From the NCBI RefSeq assembly GCF_000315625.1, contig NW_005434485.1:1-54818 (forward strand): a stretch of 54,818 bases of DNA, in the 5' to 3' direction. The stretch is from Guillardia theta CCMP2712 (lineage: Eukaryota > Cryptophyceae > Pyrenomonadales > Geminigeraceae). Made by a program: the position numbers and the translations under genes. How positions within the stretch are numbered: position 1 is the stretch's first letter; the number at the start of each line of letters is the position of its first letter. The notes under the pieces were generated by a model. The model made no database searches. It saw nothing but the letters and a program-made list of their open reading frames with translations, and was not told the origin of the DNA. Positions 52,619-54,818 of this stretch are shown here, in pieces.

Positions 52619-53470
52619 TCAATACTCAAGAAACGTGTACCTGACCCACTCCCACCCGATGATCAGCGAGTACCCTGCGACGGCAACCAAGGCCATGATC
52701 GCTACAGTCTTGTCCGACTCCTTCTTGCTTGCAGATCCTGCCGCGGCTCCACGCTGACGCAAGGCTACAGGTTGGTTGGTACCCGCCGAGTCCGGGAACG
52801 TGACGCACTTTCTGAGCTCCCTAATGATCTCTTGGTGATTCATGTCAAACTCACTCGCCAGCTTCTCAACGACTATCTCGAACTCCTCGAAGTCGATGGT
52901 CCCATCCTTGTTCTTGTCCCATTCTGCAGTCACTGACGCTACCTCCTCGTCTGATGCCACCAGCCCCACGTCCAGCAGGGTGGATTGAATCTCCTTGGCA
53001 TCAATCCTACCATTGCGATCTCGATCGATGGCCAGGAAAATCTCTCGCAAGGCCTCGTCGTATGTTACAACTTCATCCTGATCGTACGAGCGAAGCCTTG
53101 CAACTACCTCAACCAAAGAAGGACGACAAGGGTAGGGAACAACAGCCCGTCTCGGCGACTTGAAGCTCGAGAACAGAGTTTTGTGAGCGACGAGACCCTT
53201 GACACCTCGAGAGCAAACTTGACATCTCTTCCAGTCAGTGAGTCCTCCTGCATGCCCAGCGATGAAACAGAACCTGTCCTTCCTTGCTCCCCGCCGGTAA
53301 AGTTTCTCCTTGAGGCATATCCTGGAGCGATCCCTCCCGTCACATCGCATGCTGCATGCATCAGCAAGCTCCCTGCTATGACCTCCAGCTCCAGCTAGTC
53401 CCCAGCTGTCTCTCGCCCCTGCAAGTCCCCAGCTGAACGCCAGCAACATGGCCGTCGTCAACCTGACCAT
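52619..53470 (-). CDS. EF-hand protein with signal peptide and C-terminal membrane helix
   Basis: A single exon gives 283 residues. The N-terminus (MVRLTTAMLLAFSWGLAGA) is a signal-like hydrophobic stretch. A Cys-rich region follows at residues 40-90. Two canonical EF-hands lie near residues 149-160 (DRDRNGRIDAKE) and 185-196 (DKNKDGTIDFEE), with all Ca2+-ligand positions filled. Near the C-terminus residues 254-277 form a membrane helix (VAIMALVAVAGYSLIIGWEW). The result would be a calcium-responsive membrane protein, with EF-hands in the lumen or outside if the N-terminus is cleaved. No known family is recognised beyond the EF-hand superfamily. A repeated Trp-Gly-Leu-Ala-Gly-Ala motif lies near the N-terminus. 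Confidence 0.75.
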   Translation of the reverse strand: MVRLTTAMLLAFSWGLAGARDSWGLAGAGGHSRELADACSMRCDGRDRSRICLKEKLYRRGARKDRFCFIAGHAGGLTDWKRCQVCSRGVKGLVAHKTLFSSFKSPRRAVVPYPCRPSLVEVVARLRSYDQDEVVTYDEALREIFLAIDRDRNGRIDAKEIQSTLLDVGLVASDEEVASVTAEWDKNKDGTIDFEEFEIVVEKLASEFDMNHQEIIRELRKCVTFPDSAGTNQPVALRQRGAAAGSASKKESDKTVAIMALVAVAGYSLIIGWEWVRYTFLEY

Positions 53471-53731
53471 CGCCCTTCTATAGATACCTGAGGCGGGCTG
53501 GTGTTTTACTAAAACTGTTTTAATTACTTGGGCAGTGGTACCTGGAGCAAAATAAAATAATATAAGAACTTCTTCTCAGTACAAGATATTCTACTAGATT
53601 ATACTTATATCGTACCATAGTAAAATGATTTTGTAAATATCCCTTGAGTCGGCCATGACAGTGCACTACGACTGGACAACAGATGGAAGAGAGGGCAAGG
53701 GAGGAGGAGGAGGAGGAGGAGGAGGAGGAGG

Positions 53732-53762
<31 letters not shown>

Positions 53763-54174
53763 AGAGGAGGTACAGGGAAGTGAGGTAGAGATGCAGTGAT
53801 GCATGGTGACCGAGGACAGGGGGAGGTAAGAGAGAAGGTTTCAACGTCGATCATGAAAGCTGAATGTGAGTTTTAGGGTTTAGGCTCAACAAACTCGGAT
53901 GAAGAGCCTTGCAGTGGTGTGCTAGAACGAGATGCAGAAGCGAAGATCTTGGTTACAATGGGAGGAGGAGGAAGAGGTGAAGTAACGTCGAGTACAAGGA
54001 GAAAAGGGGATGCGATGAAAGAACGAAGAACGAGTGTGAGGGAGAGGAGGAGCTATGAAGAGGAGCACGATGTATACGGTTGTGATGCCATGGATCTAAC
54101 GCTGAGAGCAAGAACATCTTGAGTCTATCGCTGATATGTCAACAGTTCACCCGGAACTCTTCTAGTCGGCAACC
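53471..54174. other. Intergenic with GGAGGA and GAGCAG microsatellites
   Basis: A purine tract runs from 53699 to 53765 (GGA, then GGAGCA units). A 67-codon plus frame at 53919-54122 has an ATG but no recognisable feature and is not supported. Confidence 0.45.
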
Positions 54175-54506
54175 ATGGGTGACCTTGCGGCCATGATGGC
54201 TGCGAGGAGGAAGAAGCTGGAGGAGGTGGATGAGGACGGGTTCTACTTTCGCTCCCCTCCGGCAAGCAGCACAAATCCTACGAATGTCAAACAAGCTGCG
54301 AAGAATCAGCAAAATCAGGTAGGGAGAGACAAGAACCCTCCCCCTCCTCAATTTGCCTCTTGTTGTGCTCCCCTCCTGCCCTCGGCCTCTTACCATCCTC
54401 TCCTCGTGATTGTATTGCCTCCTCCCTCCCTTTCACCCTCCCCTTCCTCCCTCCCTCCTCCTCCCTCCCTCCCTCCCTCTTCCTCCCTCCTCCCTCCCTC
54501 CTCCCA

Positions 54507-54551
<45 letters not shown>

Positions 54552-54818
54552 CCCCCCCCCCCCACCCACCCACCCTCTTTCCCTCCCCTCCTCTCTCTCC
54601 TCTCTCTCTGTCCCTCCCCACCCCTCATTTCTCTCCCCTCCCTCGCTCCCTCCCTCAGTTCCTCCTACCCTCTCTCCTTCGCCTCGTCTCTCTCTCTTCC
54701 CCCATTGTTTTCCTTCCCAACCAATTGTCATTCCTTCGCCCGCGAAGCGCCATCAGCAGCAGCAGAGGGAAGACTCAACCTCTTAAAGAACATCGAAGAG
54801 CGGCGCCCTGCACGAAGC
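54175..54818 (+). CDS. First exon(s) of a gene running off the window
   Basis: The ATG at 54175 sits in a good context (GCAACCATGGG). Exon 1 encodes about 48 residues: MGDLAAMMAARRKKLEEVDE, an acidic patch and a Gln/Asn-rich end. It stops at a GTAGGG donor near 54319. The following 440 bp are pyrimidine repeats, then CAGCAGCAG and a possible exon 2 from about 54766, open in two frames to the window end. The LAAMMAARRKKL helix recalls short actin- or tubulin-binding helices but is not diagnostic. The product is unknown. Confidence 0.5.
54420..54600. repeat. CCTCCCT and (CTGC)n repeats in the last intron
   Basis: CTCCCTCC-type units are followed by about ten CTGC tetramers (54508-54548), a C-run and CCCA/CCCT units. 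Confidence 0.85.

Overview
The window is nuclear DNA of a protist. Its genes are broken by GT-AG introns, several only 40-50 nt long. Microsatellites fill the introns and spacers. The gene set is eukaryotic: pyruvate kinase, a GT23 fucosyltransferase-like enzyme, Misato, a polycystin channel, a tubulin-tyrosine-ligase-like enzyme and a Fea1-type iron protein. A flagellated, probably photosynthetic alga fits. A cryptophyte such as Guillardia is my best guess, but this is inference from gene content and style. I saw no rRNA, tRNA, CRISPR, plastid or bacterial operon structure. Many genes were rebuilt exon by exon by matching splice sites and reading phase. Start codons are ATG unless stated.

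Layout. (1) 1-2.4 kb: an unknown 715-residue gene, followed by a telomere-like CCCTAAACCCTCAA repeat. (2) 2.6-14.5 kb: a tandem array of near-identical genes encoding proteins with up to three fungal-type Zn2Cys6 clusters. Short (about 1.05 kb) and long (about 1.89 kb) units alternate in the order S-L-S-L-S-L-L. One unit is split by a complete 1,607-bp gag-only LTR retroelement with a 5-bp target duplication. A decayed second copy of the 715-residue gene closes the array, so the block is bracketed by two members of the same repeat family. (3) 15-28 kb: ordinary genes, namely pyruvate kinase (-), a GT23-like glycosyltransferase (+), a four-helix membrane protein (-), an MFS transporter (+) and a secreted ML-domain-like protein (+). 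(4) 28-41 kb: a Misato/DML1 homologue (-) whose introns are made of microsatellites, a Zn2Cys6 plus PAS-like transcription factor (-), a small unannotated membrane protein (+), a Fea1-like iron-assimilation protein (-) and a possible tiny gene. (5) 41-47 kb: a large polycystin-type channel with a CUB domain, an EF-hand loop and a C-terminal C2 domain (-). (6) 47-55 kb: G-rich repeats, an unexplained GC-rich island, a TTLL enzyme (+), an EF-hand membrane protein (-) and the first exon of a further gene (+).

The most unusual feature is the zinc-cluster array. It is a young, still rearranging family of putative DNA-binding proteins in a subtelomere-like setting, with intact, frameshifted, deleted and transposon-interrupted copies side by side. 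A dispersed relative with two clusters and a PAS-like domain lies 19 kb away. The single-copy genes have no obvious shared pathway. The polycystin, TTLL and Misato genes all relate to cilia or tubulin, but this may be chance.
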